Positions 17,583-26,772 of a stretch of DNA of 64,000 nucleotides are shown here, piece by piece. The position numbers and the translations under genes are program-made. The stretch is from assembly GCA_900549665.1 (NCBI GenBank), contig URPH01000002.1, forward strand, positions 149,643-213,642. The letters are read 5' to 3'. Positions within the stretch are counted from its first letter, which is position 1. Each line of letters starts with the position of its first letter. The notes beneath the pieces were generated by a model, which did not search any database, was not told the DNA's origin, and was given only the letters and a program-made list of their open reading frames with translations. The stretch comes from an uncultured Lachnospiraceae bacterium. GTDB lineage: Bacteria > Bacillota > Clostridia > Lachnospirales > Lachnospiraceae.

Positions 17583-19058
17583 TTATGCCATGACATCCAT
17601 ACTGCTGCCATTTTTACTCATCATATCAATCTGGATACGCTCTGCATCTGATAAATTTTCATCTGCAAGCATTTCCTGTGCTTCCTCAAGACCGGACAGC
17701 ATGATTCTTCTTCTTGACTGCCTGTTTACCTGCTGCTCATACTGTTCTCTTGCCTCTTCGCCACTCTCTTTCTGCATATTGTGCTCAAAGCCGTGACTGG
17801 CAATCGCAACCTCAACCGAATCAACCTTCAGCCCCTGCTCGTTTAATTCTTCCTTTAGTGAAACCGCCTGTACTGCCAACGCATCCCGCACAACCTCATT
17901 TTCTGTTGTGATCACGGCTGAAATCACGCCGGCTTTTTCAGATACCTGTAAATGCACATTTCCAAGGGATGCCGGATGAAGTGAAATCTCGATCTCGGAA
18001 AAATTTTGGGACAGGTTGATCTTAACCCGTTCTGCAATCTGATCAATTATATCCTGCACATTGACATCGGATGAAAATGACATCTGCTCCGGTACGGTCT
18101 CTCCCATCATCTGTACATTTGTCTGTCCGGACGGCAAAGCATAAGAAGCTGCATCGGTATGTCCCTGCATAGACTGTCCTGTCGAGCCTCCGGCCCCGGT
18201 CTGGCTCTGCGGCTTATCATCCGACACCGTATCTGCGTCATCCTCTGCCAATACATCCGTGTCAACTGCCTCATCCACAGTATCGTCAGCATCGGTTTCC
18301 CGGTTGATCTCATATGTAACAGCTGTGTCTTTGGTACCGGAAACCACATCTGCGGCTTCGTCACCCGCTTGTGTTCCGACAGCATCTGCTGTTTCCACCG
18401 GTTCTTCCAAAGCTTTCGGATCTGTCGTCTGTTCCAAAAGCACCTCTGCAAAGCCCTCCAGCATATCGGCGATCTCCGTGCCAAGCTCCCTGATCGTCGC
18501 AAACAGATCAGCATCCGTCAGCATAGCCACACTGTCACCGTCTGCAACAAGCTGTGTAACTAAAAGTGCAACATTGGACTGTACGGAAAGATCTGTGAAG
18601 GAAAGCCCCAGCTCTTCCATTGCAGCCCTGACATCATCCTCAGATACCTGCAATTTATCGGCAATCTTTTTGACAATCTTATTTTCTGCATCTGTATTAT
18701 CCTTTACAGAGACATCATCACTGCCGGTTTCCTTTGTACGGATATCATCCGATACAACAGATCCGTCACTTTCCGTCCGGGATGTGGCAGTCTGTGTTTT
18801 CTGACCGTTTGAAAACGGATATGTACGCGATGCATTCTGTGTCATGCCGTAAACAGTCTTTGTATCACCGGATATCGGTGTTTTACCGGCATCAGCCCGG
18901 TTGTCAGCCATCCCGGTTACACTCTGATCCTTAGCCATATTCATGGCATTCTGGAACATGCCGGATATATCATCGGTATCCGACGTGCCGTTTTGAGTGC
19001 CTTTGGTACGTCTTGCATAATAAATGCCCGATACGTCCTGAATAGAACTACTTGTCAT
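17583..19058 (-). CDS. fliK: FliK, hook-length control protein
   Basis: FliK measures the hook and flips FlhB specificity through its C-terminal domain. The 491-residue protein has a long, Asp/Thr/Ser-rich, probably disordered N-terminal and middle ruler region (about 1-320) and the conserved C-terminal T3S4/hook-length domain (EIEISLHPASLGNVHLQVSE… AVQAVSLKEELNEQGLKVDSVEVAI, about 365-430). The end is Arg/Met/Gln-rich. ATG 19058 follows AAAGGAGG. flgD follows directly, the normal order. Confidence 0.92.
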   Translation of the reverse strand: MTSSSIQDVSGIYYARRTKGTQNGTSDTDDISGMFQNAMNMAKDQSVTGMADNRADAGKTPISGDTKTVYGMTQNASRTYPFSNGQKTQTATSRTESDGSVVSDDIRTKETGSDDVSVKDNTDAENKIVKKIADKLQVSEDDVRAAMEELGLSFTDLSVQSNVALLVTQLVADGDSVAMLTDADLFATIRELGTEIADMLEGFAEVLLEQTTDPKALEEPVETADAVGTQAGDEAADVVSGTKDTAVTYEINRETDADDTVDEAVDTDVLAEDDADTVSDDKPQSQTGAGGSTGQSMQGHTDAASYALPSGQTNVQMMGETVPEQMSFSSDVNVQDIIDQIAERVKINLSQNFSEIEISLHPASLGNVHLQVSEKAGVISAVITTENEVVRDALAVQAVSLKEELNEQGLKVDSVEVAIASHGFEHNMQKESGEEAREQYEQQVNRQSRRRIMLSGLEEAQEMLADENLSDAERIQIDMMSKNGSSMDVMA

Positions 19059-19107
19059 ATCTAAACCTCCTTTCTCTTAACTTATATCGGATCAACAAAC
19101 CGATATC

Positions 19108-19971
19108 TTAAGAGTCCGGATCCATAATTTTTGTGATCTTGGCTGCAACCGTTGAATCCATAACACCCAGAATGGCACCTCTGTCATCAGGCTCCATCAC
19201 ACCAAGAATTTTGGCAACCAGATCCAGATTGTCCGTCATGCCCTCAAAGATGGCTGCTGCCTGTTTGGGCTTCATTTCCGAATATGCCTGTGCATATTCT
19301 TTGATCTCATCGGAAACAGCCTCTTTTTTTACTACTTCTTTGTAAAGGTTTTCTGCTGTTTCCGGATCCATGGACTCATAATATTTAATATATTCATCAG
19401 CCCCCGGTCCTTTTTCCGCATAGACAACCTCTTCATAAAATTCATTTTTGATACGCTGAAACTCCAATTGCTTATCTTCAAAGGTCTTTAATCTGGTGAC
19501 TTCATTTTGAAGCTCCGTGATCTTTTCCGCATCGGCATTGACCGTTGCCTGTGCACTCTCTAGCTGCACCTTTAAAGCTTCGACATCATTGACTGCATCT
19601 TTTAAATTGCTGTAGCCTCCATAGTCTTCACCGGTTGTCGATTCCGTCTCTTCACTTTCCGGCAGAATCTTATTTAAGACCGGAACATCCGATAAAACAG
19701 GTGCCAGCACCTGTGAGCCAAATCCACCGACATCCAGCTTGATCAAAAGTCCGATAATCCCAAGCCAGACCAATATGATAATGGCTGTTACCAGAAATAC
19801 GGAAAGTCCACCGCTTTCTTCATCATCAGAAAGATTGGCTTCTTCCAAAGCAAGCTCTTTTGCTCTCTGCCTGGCTTCCTTTCTCTGGTTTTTCTGTTCC
19901 TGCTTTAATTTTTTCTTTTCTTCTTTTAATCTCTTTTTTTCTGCTTTGGTATCAATCACATTGTCAGCCAT
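19108..19971 (-). CDS. MotE/FlbB-like membrane protein with MgtE-N-like domain
   Basis: The 287-residue protein has a strongly basic N-terminal coiled coil (EKKRLKEEKKKLKQEQKNQRKEARQ), one membrane helix (about 58-80, LSVFLVTAIIILVWLGIIGLLI), a second coiled coil (AQATVNADAEKITELQNEVTRLK) and a C-terminal MgtE-N-like helical repeat (MKPKQAAAIFEGM, AKILGVMEPDDRGAILGVMD). This architecture matches the family between fliJ and fliK called MotE or FlbB in other phyla, which supports stator or rod assembly. The start was taken at ATG 19971; a GTG three codons earlier overlaps fliJ. Confidence 0.82.
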   Translation of the reverse strand: MADNVIDTKAEKKRLKEEKKKLKQEQKNQRKEARQRAKELALEEANLSDDEESGGLSVFLVTAIIILVWLGIIGLLIKLDVGGFGSQVLAPVLSDVPVLNKILPESEETESTTGEDYGGYSNLKDAVNDVEALKVQLESAQATVNADAEKITELQNEVTRLKTFEDKQLEFQRIKNEFYEEVVYAEKGPGADEYIKYYESMDPETAENLYKEVVKKEAVSDEIKEYAQAYSEMKPKQAAAIFEGMTDNLDLVAKILGVMEPDDRGAILGVMDSTVAAKITKIMDPDS

Positions 19972-19976
19972 AAAAA

Positions 19977-20435
19977 TCACCCATTATCTCTTGATTTTTG
20001 CCCATATGTATAACTGGTCAGTTCATCTATTTCTTTTCCTTCGGCAGCTTTTAACTCCACCTTGAAATCATCAAATGCTTTTTCTTTCAGAATTTCGTGC
20101 GTTTTACGCTCCTGCATGGCCTTTTGCATACGTACCCGCTGTTCATCCAGCTTTTTCTGCGCCATTCTGACCTGTATCGTCTGCGCACGCACCTGCTCCC
20201 CGGCATAGGAAACCATTTTTTTATTTTCATCGATTTTCAGGATATCCAGCCTGTCCGCAAGCAAAAGCCTGCCTCCGTCCTCCTGAAGCTTCTGCCTGTA
20301 AGAAACCCTGTCTGCAAGCTTTTCTTCCTCGGCATTCAGCTTTGCCTGTGCCTGTGCAAACTCATTTTTGGCCTGCGTTTCCATTTTTTCTTTGATATCC
20401 AGAATGTTTTGCATCCGGTAGCGAAATCTGGCCAT
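19977..20435 (-). CDS. fliJ: FliJ, flagellar export chaperone escort / ATPase stalk
   Basis: FliJ inserts into the FliI hexamer like a rotary stalk and recycles export chaperones. The 152-residue protein is all helical, charged and coiled-coil, with the typical start MARFRYRMQNILDIKEKMETQAKNEFAQAQ. ATG 20435 was chosen because AGGAG is seven bases upstream; an ATG six bases earlier touches that site. It lies directly after fliI (gap about 25 bases) and abuts the motE-like gene. Confidence 0.93.
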   Translation of the reverse strand: MARFRYRMQNILDIKEKMETQAKNEFAQAQAKLNAEEEKLADRVSYRQKLQEDGGRLLLADRLDILKIDENKKMVSYAGEQVRAQTIQVRMAQKKLDEQRVRMQKAMQERKTHEILKEKAFDDFKVELKAAEGKEIDELTSYTYGQKSRDNG

Positions 20436-20460
20436 AAGCATGCTCCTATTTAAATCCTAT

Positions 20461-21774
20461 TTAAAACAAGTGTAACAACTGCTGTATTTCATCCTCAAAG
20501 GATATCTTTTCATCCGTTTCCTGCAAAAGATATTCATTGACGGCATCAATCTTTTCGATCGCATAGTCGATTCCCGGATTGCTGCCCTTTTTGTATGCTC
20601 CGATATTGATCAGGTCTTCGGCATCCTTGTATGTAGCAAGAATATTTTTGAGCTTACCGGCCGCCTTTTTGTGGTCGCGGTCTGCGATCTGGCTCATACA
20701 ACGGGAGATACTCTGCAAGACATCGATCGCCGGATAATGATTTTTGTGTGCCAGACGACGATCCAGAATGATATGCCCATCCAGAATACTTCTGGCGGTA
20801 TCCGTGATCGGCTCATTGAAATCATCACCGTCTACAAGCACCGTATAAAGGCCGGTGATCGATCCTTTATCATTTCTTCCGGCGCGCTCCAAAAGCCTGG
20901 GCATTTCCGAATAAACACTCGGCGGATACCCTCTGGTAACCGGAGGCTCACCACTTGCCAGTCCGATTTCTCTCTGTGCCATGGAAAAACGGGTCAGAGA
21001 GTCCATCATCAAAAGGACATCCTTGCCTTTATCACGGAAATACTCTGCAATCGCGGTAGCAGTCTGTGCTGCTTTTTTTCGCTCCAGGGCCGGCTTGTCG
21101 GATGTGGCAACCACGACAACACTTCGTGCCATACCCTCACTTCCAAGGTCATGCTCGATAAATTCGCGCACTTCCCTTCCCCGTTCTCCGATCAGGGCAA
21201 TGACATTGATATCTGCCTTGGTATTTCTGGCAAACATACCCATCAGTGTCGATTTTCCCACGCCGGAACCGGCAAAGATTCCGATACGCTGACCCTTTCC
21301 GACCGTGATCAGTCCATCCACTGCTTTGACACCAAGCGGAAGAACCGTATCAATGATCTGTCTTTTTAAAGGATCCGGTGCCGGAGCATCCATCGGATAG
21401 CTCTGTAAGCAATGTACCGGCTCTCCCTCGATCGGTCTTCCAAGGCCATCGAGCGTACGTCCTAAAAGCTCTTCGCCAACCTGTACTTTTAACGGCTCCC
21501 CCTCTGCCTCCACGATACAACCGCCTCCAATACGGTCTATCGCCTCATAAGGCATGAGCAGTGTATATCTGTTTTTAAAACCGACAACCTCTGCCAAAAT
21601 AAATTCGCCGGCTCTGCCTTCTTTGTAGATTCTGCACAAATCTCCCATTTTGGCATCAGGACCGGCTGATTCGATTGTAAGTCCGACAACATTGACGACT
21701 TTTCCCATTTTTTTGAAATAAGTCATATCCAATGCTTTCGCATATTTTTTTATATCAAGAGTAGCATTTGCCAC
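20461..21774 (-). CDS. fliI: FliI, flagellar export ATPase (GTG start)
   Basis: FliI is the F1-beta-like hexameric ATPase that feeds substrates into the export gate. The 437-residue protein has a beta-barrel N-domain, Walker A AGSGVGKST at 168-176, the conserved ERGREVREFI and VVVVATSD segments, Walker B LLMMDSLTRF, and PPVTRGYPPSVY. The GTG at 21774 was chosen because AAAGGGG lies eight bases upstream and the resulting length is the family norm; a GTG seven codons earlier would overlap fliH. Confidence 0.96.
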   Translation of the reverse strand: MANATLDIKKYAKALDMTYFKKMGKVVNVVGLTIESAGPDAKMGDLCRIYKEGRAGEFILAEVVGFKNRYTLLMPYEAIDRIGGGCIVEAEGEPLKVQVGEELLGRTLDGLGRPIEGEPVHCLQSYPMDAPAPDPLKRQIIDTVLPLGVKAVDGLITVGKGQRIGIFAGSGVGKSTLMGMFARNTKADINVIALIGERGREVREFIEHDLGSEGMARSVVVVATSDKPALERKKAAQTATAIAEYFRDKGKDVLLMMDSLTRFSMAQREIGLASGEPPVTRGYPPSVYSEMPRLLERAGRNDKGSITGLYTVLVDGDDFNEPITDTARSILDGHIILDRRLAHKNHYPAIDVLQSISRCMSQIADRDHKKAAGKLKNILATYKDAEDLINIGAYKKGSNPGIDYAIEKIDAVNEYLLQETDEKISFEDEIQQLLHLF

Positions 21775-21778
21775 GTTT

Positions 21779-22648
21779 TTAACCCCTTTGTGCACCGTCG
21801 TATGATAACAACAGCAACTGCTTTTTCAGTTCTTTTAATTCAACACCCAGACTGCAGTCGAAAATACCGCCGTCCGTCTCAATCAGGCACTGGTTTTTCT
21901 TTAAGGTCATATCCTCAATAAATTCGACATTGCAGTTGACAAGCCCGCCCTCTTCCATGATCTTGTCCTTGTTCATGCTGACAAACGGAAGATCCTCCGG
22001 TGATACATGGATCAGATATTCCTGACTGTTTTCTGTCTTTCTTAATGCATTGCCGATCAGATGTACAATGACGTCACGGTATCCGGAAAGCTCAACATCA
22101 AAAATATGTTCATAGATATTGGTCAGCGTATCAACGAGCGCCGGCTCTATCTCATCTAGCTTCTGACGGTAAACCTCGGTCAGCTGCTGCTCCTTTTGCG
22201 CATACTGCATGGAAAGCTCGTTTTCCTTATTGGCGATCTCCTGCTCGGCTCTGTTTGCACCATCCTGATAGCCCTGCATGCTGCCTTCATTGTAGGCATT
22301 TTGCTTAAGCTCCTCGGCCTGCGCACCGGCATCCCGTAAAATGGCATCCGCCTGCTCCCTGGCCTGCTCTATCAGCTCTTCCGGGCTTGGTCCGTCATAT
22401 ACCGGTTCTGCCTTGATCACATTGCCCGAATCATCATCCAAAAGTGCGGATACCTGCTCGGCATCCAGCCCATCACTAAAGCCATCCGCAAATTCTTCCG
22501 GATTGTCATTTTTCATTTCTTCCTGCAGATTTTGTGAAAGCTCCGCGATCTTTTCCGCGATCCGGTCATTGTAATCAATGATCCTTGCATCATCCTCATT
22601 GAGTGTGACGTACTGATATTTTAAAAGATTGGATCCCTTAGACAACAA
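21779..22648 (-). CDS. fliH: FliH, negative regulator/stator of FliI (probable TTG start)
   Basis: FliH dimers hold FliI at the C ring. The protein (289 residues from TTG 22648) has a variable acidic N-terminal half, a long coiled coil with small-residue spacing (NKENELSMQYAQKEQQLTEVYRQKL) and the conserved C-terminal V-ATPase-E-like domain (IEPALVDTLTNIYEHIFDVELSGYRDVIVHLIGNALRK, ending with DGGIFDCSLGVELKELKKQL). The start codon is uncertain: TTG 22648 lies eight bases after GGAGG, TTG 22645 is close to it, and a GTG at 22657 sits on the site. The 5' end overlaps fliG by 11 bases. Confidence 0.9.
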   Translation of the reverse strand: MLSKGSNLLKYQYVTLNEDDARIIDYNDRIAEKIAELSQNLQEEMKNDNPEEFADGFSDGLDAEQVSALLDDDSGNVIKAEPVYDGPSPEELIEQAREQADAILRDAGAQAEELKQNAYNEGSMQGYQDGANRAEQEIANKENELSMQYAQKEQQLTEVYRQKLDEIEPALVDTLTNIYEHIFDVELSGYRDVIVHLIGNALRKTENSQEYLIHVSPEDLPFVSMNKDKIMEEGGLVNCNVEFIEDMTLKKNQCLIETDGGIFDCSLGVELKELKKQLLLLSYDGAQRG

Positions 22649-23654
22649 TCTCGTCACCTCCGCCTCTGGAAATGATGATCTCTGCAGAATCCTCTAACTT
22701 GCGGATGATATTGACAATCTTCTGCTGTGCTTCTTCGACATCCTTCATACGGACCGGACCCATAAATTCCATATCCTCCTGGATCATGGCAGCCAGACGT
22801 TTGGACAGGTTGTTGAAGATCGCATTTTGTACCTGCTCGGTAGATCCCTTCAGGGCAATCGCCAGATCGGAATTTTCAACATCACGGAGTACACGCTGGA
22901 TAGCACGGTCGTCCAGTAACAGAATATCTTCAAATACAAACATCTTCTTACGGATTTCATCAGCAAGCTCGGGATCTTCGATTTCCAGAGTCTCCATAAT
23001 ATGCTTTTCTGTTCCGCGGTCAACGGTATTGAGGATCTCAACAACAGCATCTACGCCACCGATCGTGGTGTAATCCTGATTGACAAGAGATGATAACTGT
23101 GTCTCCAGCACTCTTTCGACCTCTTTGATCACATCCGGACTGGTGCGGTCCATCGTCGCAATACGTTTTGCGACATCTGCCTGTCTGTCCGGAGGCAGGG
23201 CTGATAAGATCATGGATGACTGACTGGGTGCCAGATAGGATAAGATCAAGGCGATCGTCTGCGGATGCTCGTCCTGGATAAAGTTTAAAATCTGGGAAGC
23301 ATCTGCCTTTCTGACAAATTCGAACGGCTTTACCTGTAATGATGCCGTAAGCTTGCCGATGACATCCATTGCCTTTTCTGCTCCAAGTGCCTTTTCAAGC
23401 AGCTCCTTGGCGTATCCGATACCACCCTCTGCAATATACTGCTGTGCCAGACAGATCTCATAAAACTCATTGATAACATCGTCCTTGATCTGCGGTGTGA
23501 TACTGCGGGTATTTGCAATTTCCAAAGTCAGCTCTTCTATTTCATCTTCTTTGAGGTGTTTAAAAATCATGGATGATTTTTCCGGTCCCAGTGCAATCAA
23601 TAAAATTGCGGCCTTCTGAACACCTGAAATCGTATTTTCTCCCATTTTTGCCAT
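22638..23654 (-). CDS. fliG: FliG, flagellar motor switch protein
   Basis: FliG is the rotor protein that meets MotA. 338 residues with the N-domain (GVQKAAILLIALGPEKSSMIFKHL) that binds FliF, the middle ARM domain with the EHPQTIALILSYL motif, and the C-terminal torque domain with FEDILLLDDRAIQRVLRDVENSDLAIALKG. All three domains are complete and of normal length. ATG 23654 follows GGGGG. It abuts fliF (six-base gap) and overlaps fliH. Confidence 0.97.
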   Translation of the reverse strand: MAKMGENTISGVQKAAILLIALGPEKSSMIFKHLKEDEIEELTLEIANTRSITPQIKDDVINEFYEICLAQQYIAEGGIGYAKELLEKALGAEKAMDVIGKLTASLQVKPFEFVRKADASQILNFIQDEHPQTIALILSYLAPSQSSMILSALPPDRQADVAKRIATMDRTSPDVIKEVERVLETQLSSLVNQDYTTIGGVDAVVEILNTVDRGTEKHIMETLEIEDPELADEIRKKMFVFEDILLLDDRAIQRVLRDVENSDLAIALKGSTEQVQNAIFNNLSKRLAAMIQEDMEFMGPVRMKDVEEAQQKIVNIIRKLEDSAEIIISRGGGDEIVV

Positions 23655-23660
23655 AAAAGC

Positions 23661-25268
23661 TTACCCCCAATCCTCAGACAGCCAGTTGCGTAACAGACTG
23701 GCAACCGCTTCCGGATTCTCGTCCACAAACTTCTCGATCATCTTGCGTGTCTCAGATTTTTCTTCCAGCTCAATATCCTCAAGAGAATCCTGTGGTGTAG
23801 ACTGTAAAAGACTTTCAACCGAAAGCTCCTCTTCCGTTTCCTCTGCCTTGCTTTCTCTCATGCTCCGCAAAATAACAAATGCAAGAAGACCGAGGATCAA
23901 AACAATAATAACAACCTGTATAATATCCGATGCTTCGACATTCATTCCATCTTTGTCAATAAAGACCGGAACATCATATGCCACAATGGAAATATTTTCC
24001 GCCGGGATACCGGTTGCCGTCTGTACCAGTGTGACAAGATCTGCATCAACATCCAGCTTGACCGCATCCTTATTGGCATCCTTAAACTCTTCCCATGTCA
24101 TATCTGTCAAAAGTCCCTGCGCTTTGACATCTGCTTCTTTGTAAATATGCAGTGTCTTGGCTGCAACCGAGATAGACGAACTGCTATACTGGATCAGCCC
24201 TGCCGGAACATCTGTTGTCGTGATCTTTTCATTCGGAAGATAATCCTGGGACTGCTGATTGACGGTTTCAGAGGAATTATCATAATTTTCAATAACATAA
24301 CTGGGTTCATTGTCGCTGTCATTGCTGGTTGTACCCGGAACCCCGCCGGTACCTCCCGTCGATTCGGATTCATACGTTTCAGAATGACTGAGCACGCCCT
24401 GTGTCTGACCGTCGGCAGGTGTATACTGATGATCCACGATCTGGGAGGATGAAAAATCCAGATCCAGATTGCTTGCCACTTCCACACTGTCATACAGATC
24501 TGTACCGAGCAAAACGGATTTAACCTCATTTTTTACCAGCTCCTCCGCTTTCTTTTTCATGGAAAGCTGGGTCGTTGCCGTCGCTCCTCCTACAGAGGAA
24601 ACGTCTTCTCCGGAAAACAGGAGGTTGCCGTCCGTGTCAATGATCGTAACATTGTCGGTTGTTTCATTACCGAGTGCCGACGCGACAAAACGCGCCAGTG
24701 CTGCCGCGTTTTCTTCGGTTAATTCTCCTTCAAGCTCCAGAGTAATGGCTGCATATGCTTCTGTTTTCTGCGAAATCAGGGTGCCGTCATTTTCAGGAAG
24801 ATCCAGAGTAACCGTGGCATTTTTAACCGCGGAGTTGGACTCTAAGTCAGTCTCCATCTTCTGCTGGAGCAAATATACCCATCTTTTCTGTTTGTCAGAT
24901 TCGGTCGTTGAAAAGCCGCCTGATGTCACATCATCAATCGTATATCCGTCTGCTGTGATCTTGTTGGCGCCCAAAAGCAGATTGGCCTGTGATTCCTGAC
25001 TGTCTAAAACCGATACAATCGTACCGTCCGTGCTTGTCTTATAATCCAGACTGTTGCTTTCCAAAAGATCGACAATCTCCGCTGCCTCTGCGGTTGTCTC
25101 GCAGGTAGCAAGTGTCACATATGTTTTTCTTGTCAAAAGGGTCACCAAAATAGCCAGTGCCAGTATGACACCCGCTGCAATGGAAATGATGATCGTCTTT
25201 TGACGCGTTGTAAATTTATTCCACCATTCCAAAATTTTTTTTGGAATTTCTTTCAATCTGTCTACCAA
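23661..25268 (-). CDS. fliF: FliF, MS-ring protein (TTG start)
   Basis: FliF forms the membrane MS ring on which the motor is built. The 535-residue protein has two membrane helices, N-terminal (TIIISIAAGVILALAILVTLL) and C-terminal (IIQVVIIVLILGLLAFVILRSM), around ring-building domains (LLESNSLDYKTSTDG…, RWVYLLQQKMETDLESNSAVKNATVTLDLP). The cytoplasmic C-tail (ENPEAVASLLRNWLSEDWG) is the FliG-binding helix. The start is TTG at 25268 with AAAAGGAG nine bases upstream; no alternative lies nearby. Confidence 0.96.
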   Translation of the reverse strand: MVDRLKEIPKKILEWWNKFTTRQKTIIISIAAGVILALAILVTLLTRKTYVTLATCETTAEAAEIVDLLESNSLDYKTSTDGTIVSVLDSQESQANLLLGANKITADGYTIDDVTSGGFSTTESDKQKRWVYLLQQKMETDLESNSAVKNATVTLDLPENDGTLISQKTEAYAAITLELEGELTEENAAALARFVASALGNETTDNVTIIDTDGNLLFSGEDVSSVGGATATTQLSMKKKAEELVKNEVKSVLLGTDLYDSVEVASNLDLDFSSSQIVDHQYTPADGQTQGVLSHSETYESESTGGTGGVPGTTSNDSDNEPSYVIENYDNSSETVNQQSQDYLPNEKITTTDVPAGLIQYSSSSISVAAKTLHIYKEADVKAQGLLTDMTWEEFKDANKDAVKLDVDADLVTLVQTATGIPAENISIVAYDVPVFIDKDGMNVEASDIIQVVIIVLILGLLAFVILRSMRESKAEETEEELSVESLLQSTPQDSLEDIELEEKSETRKMIEKFVDENPEAVASLLRNWLSEDWG

Positions 25269-25308
25269 TGTAGCTTACTCCTTTTATCACATCATTTACA
25301 TACAAGCA

Positions 25309-25632
25309 TCAGATCTGCATCTGCATGATTGTATTGTAAGCCTCCACGATCTTGTCTCTTACGGCAATGGTATACTGAAGAGAAGTGGATGCCTTCTGCA
25401 TGGCAATCGTCAGATCATGTGTATTTTCCGACTCGCCCATCGCAAATTTTATTTTTTCATTTTCCGCATCAGACAGATAGCTGTTGGTCTCGCTGATGTT
25501 GTTGATCGCACTGTTTAAAAGTGTCGAAAATATATCCTGATCTTCCTTGCCGGATACATTGAGCTTGGATGCCACACCATTGACGTGGCTAAGCTGTCCG
25601 TTGTTGATTCCATATAAAGATTGAAGATTCAT
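25309..25632 (-). CDS. fliE: FliE, MS-ring/rod junction protein
   Basis: FliE links the MS ring to the proximal rod. The 107-residue protein ends with the family pattern …HDLTIAMQKASTSLQYTIAVRDKIVEAYNTIMQMQI. It lies between flgC and fliF, as in nearly all Firmicutes. The start ATG 25632 gives a normal length. Confidence 0.94.
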   Translation of the reverse strand: MNLQSLYGINNGQLSHVNGVASKLNVSGKEDQDIFSTLLNSAINNISETNSYLSDAENEKIKFAMGESENTHDLTIAMQKASTSLQYTIAVRDKIVEAYNTIMQMQI

Positions 25633-25666
25633 TGTCTGCCTCCGTATGAATTAGCCCTTTGTACGA

Positions 25667-26113
25667 TTAGTTGCTTGCCATTTCCAGTCCCTTGACCGCC
25701 ATATTCTTACTTGTGTTGAAAGCCGTTGCATTGGCTTCGTAAGAGCGGCTCGCATCGATCAGATCCGTCATCTCCGTGATGACATTGACATTGGGATAAT
25801 ATACATAACCGTCCTCATCCGCATCCGGATGATCCGGCTCATATGCCTTGATCAGATCCGTCTCTGTATCGGCAAATGTACCTGTCACCTTAACTCCCTG
25901 ACCGGTATAAGAGCCTTTTGCCTTGTGAAGAGCATCTGCAAAGGACTGTCCTCCCGTCCTCTCTTCAAACACAACAACCTTTCTTCTGTAAGGTGTTCCG
26001 TCTGCTGTACGTGTCGTATTGACATTGGCCAGATTTTCGGAAATAACATCCATACGATAGCGCTGCGCCGTCAATCCGGATGCATTAATATCAAATGAAT
26101 TGAATATGCTCAT
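25667..26113 (-). CDS. flgC: FlgC, proximal rod protein
   Basis: FlgC is a proximal rod subunit. The 148-residue protein carries the rod N-terminal motif (FDINASGLTAQRYRMDVISENLANVNTTRT) and the C-terminal motif (VITEMTDLIDASRSYEANATAFNTSKNMAVKGLEM). It is complete and of family length. flgB is 21 bases upstream. Confidence 0.96.
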   Translation of the reverse strand: MSIFNSFDINASGLTAQRYRMDVISENLANVNTTRTADGTPYRRKVVVFEERTGGQSFADALHKAKGSYTGQGVKVTGTFADTETDLIKAYEPDHPDADEDGYVYYPNVNVITEMTDLIDASRSYEANATAFNTSKNMAVKGLEMASN

Positions 26114-26134
26114 AAAAAATTCCTCCGCTCAATC

Positions 26135-26524
26135 CTATTTCATGGCACTTTTCAGATTGGAAAACTCATTGTTGATGCCATCCATCAAAGCCTGATAGCG
26201 GATCTGGTTTTCTGCAAGCTGAACCTGCTCTGTATCAATATCCACATTGTTCTGATCTAAACGATAAGAATAATCACCGTAGTCCGTATAAGCAGATACA
26301 TCCAAGGACCCCTTCCTCAGATTGGATACTCTGGCATCCATGCTGCTACCGTCAGCGCTCTGGATCGCTTTTTTGAGTGCATCCTCAAAGTCGATATCCT
26401 GACGCTTGTAACCGGGGGTATCATAATTGGCAATATTGTTGGCGATCAGGTCATTGCGGATCCAGGAAGCATCCGCAGCCTTGCCAAGTACATTGACATA
26501 GTCATATGCATTTGAAGAAATCAT
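26135..26524 (-). CDS. flgB: FlgB, proximal rod protein, first gene of the fla/che operon
   Basis: FlgB is the most proximal rod subunit. With ATG 26524 (AAGGAGG five bases upstream) the protein has 129 residues, beginning MISSNAYDYVNVLGKAADASWIRNDLIANNIANYDTPGYKRQDIDFE, and ends with the heptad region (VQLAENQIRYQALMDGINNEFSNLKSAMK). It is the first gene after the promoter at 26575-26602. Confidence 0.95.
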   Translation of the reverse strand: MISSNAYDYVNVLGKAADASWIRNDLIANNIANYDTPGYKRQDIDFEDALKKAIQSADGSSMDARVSNLRKGSLDVSAYTDYGDYSYRLDQNNVDIDTEQVQLAENQIRYQALMDGINNEFSNLKSAMK

Positions 26525-26574
26525 ATTGTCCTCCTTGTGAAACGGCAATGCAATAAAAAAACCTGCCTTATTAC

Positions 26575-26602
26575 ATTATAATTTATTTATTGAAAAACTC
26601 AA
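26575..26602 (-). promoter_or_regulatory. Sigma-A-type promoter of the fla/che operon
   Basis: On the minus strand: -35 TTGAGT (26597-26602), 16-base spacer, -10 TATAAT (26575-26580). Transcription would start near 26568, about 45 bases before flgB. No sigma-D (TAAA…GCCGATAT) element is visible here. This fits an operon of early and middle flagellar genes driven by the housekeeping factor. Confidence 0.75.
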
Positions 26603-26684
26603 GAATTTTTGCTCAAAAAACATAGTCCCCGCTGTCCGGTTATTTTCCGGAATAAAAACCCGCACATAAAATTTTGCAAATAAT

Positions 26685-26713
26685 AAAAGGATCTACCAAC
26701 TGTAAATCCTTTT
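26685..26713 (-). terminator. Probable terminator after codY
   Basis: AAAAGGAT / ATCCTTTT form an 8-base stem (10 with a G-T pair) around a 13-base loop, followed on the minus strand by ATTATTTGC. It lies 60-90 bases after the codY stop and upstream of the flgB promoter. The U tract is imperfect, so some read-through from codY into the flagellar operon is possible. Confidence 0.55.
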
Positions 26714-26772
26714 ACTTTCAGCAAATCCTTTTGCCTTATTGATTATTGTATTGAAGCTTCCGTTGTCGATGA

